NCBI GenBank assembly: GCA_015059955.1
Contig: SUZK01000002.1
Location: 248,001 to 312,000 of the forward strand
Direction of reading: 5' to 3'
DNA length: 64,000 bases
DNA from: Rikenellaceae bacterium
Lineage (GTDB): Bacteria > Bacteroidota > Bacteroidia > Bacteroidales > Rikenellaceae
In this document: one piece after another, positions 63,796 to 64,000 of the stretch
Numbering within the stretch: position 1 is the first letter of the stretch
Layout of the letters: each line of letters opens with the position of its first letter
Notes under the pieces: generated by a model
What the model was told of the DNA's origin: nothing
The model's input: only the letters and a program-made list of their open reading frames with translations
The model's database searches: none
Position numbers and translations under genes: made by a program

Positions 63796-64000
63796 ATGAC
63801 ACTCATTGAGCAAGAACTACTTACGATAGGTCGTAACACAATACGCTCCGAGGCCGAGGCGCTCAACATCATGGAGCAATCTTTGGGCGAGGAGTTTGTA
63901 CGCGCCGTTGAGGCGATTCTACGTTGCCACGGCAAGCTCATCGTTACTGGCATGGGCAAGTCGGGACATATAGCAAGCAAGATAGCAGCTACGTTGGCAA
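63796..64000 (+). CDS. kdsD: Arabinose-5-phosphate isomerase, N-terminal part
   Basis: The first 68 residues are in the window; the gene runs past position 64000. After a helical start (MTLIEQELLTIGRNTIRSEA) the sugar-isomerase (SIS) motif KLIVTGMGKSGHIASKIAAT identifies the KdsD/KpsF/GutQ family. It would supply arabinose-5-phosphate to KdsA, twelve bases upstream. Confidence 0.9.
   Translation, partial: MTLIEQELLTIGRNTIRSEAEALNIMEQSLGEEFVRAVEAILRCHGKLIVTGMGKSGHIASKIAATLA

Overview
The window is chromosomal DNA from a member of the Bacteroidota, most likely order Bacteroidales. The evidence is the promoter type (TTTG, 19-20 bases, TAnnTTTG, for example before both tRNA genes near 41.2 and 41.5 kb, gapA and the gene at 58.5 kb), the lack of strong Shine-Dalgarno sites, and the gene set: type 3 prolyl-tRNA synthetase, pyrophosphate-type PfkA, single-chain NifJ, NfnAB-like proteins, Porin_10 and DUF1573 proteins, and S9 dipeptidyl peptidase. 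The genus cannot be fixed from the sequence.

Layout. 0-8.7 kb: a cut-off esterase, a phosphodiesterase, an alpha/beta hydrolase, proS, a Sel1-repeat gene with an in-frame TAG near its end, a dipeptidyl peptidase and an outer-membrane protein. 8.7-13.4 kb: potABCD polyamine transporter. 13.7-18.5 kb: purC, then metY-metX-hom on the minus strand, preceded by a short ORF packed with Met codons that looks like an attenuator leader. 18.6-21.9 kb: a small membrane protein, mlaE-mlaF and gapA. 22.1-24.7 kb: a lone terminase large subunit, a small unknown gene and a divergent XRE-S24 repressor. 24.7-32.6 kb: MFS transporter, nifJ, ric and a transmembrane Ser/Thr kinase. 32.6-33.7 kb: tRNA-Leu with a perfect 282-bp tandem duplication carrying copies of the tRNA 3' end. 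33.7-41.1 kb: lspA-xerC-hpf, two small membrane or secreted proteins, rplS, nfnB-nfnA and a DUF1573 protein. 41.2-42.2 kb: tRNA-Asn, tRNA-Val with a similar 3'-end duplication, and tRNA-Arg. 42.3-46.9 kb: two thioredoxin-like proteins, ruvC, lpxD, coaD and a coiled-coil membrane protein. 47-64 kb: aspA, a lipoprotein, clpB, pfkA, a plug-only TonB-receptor-like protein, a lytic transglycosylase, a porin, pssA, a mannose-1-phosphate guanylyltransferase, lon and kdsB-kdsA-kdsD (cut by the window end).

Most of this is ordinary housekeeping sequence. Three non-coding signals stand out. (1) A Met-rich leader peptide with competing hairpins lies upstream of the whole homoserine-to-homocysteine operon. 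(2) A 59-nt hairpin of identical length, with two compensatory base-pair changes, sits before duplicated tRNA 3' ends at two unrelated tRNA genes (Leu and Val). (3) A family of roughly 130-bp nested-hairpin repeats has one end fused to the stop codon of proS, gapA, aspA and pfkA, with a decayed form at clpB. No CRISPR array, rRNA operon or complete mobile element was seen.
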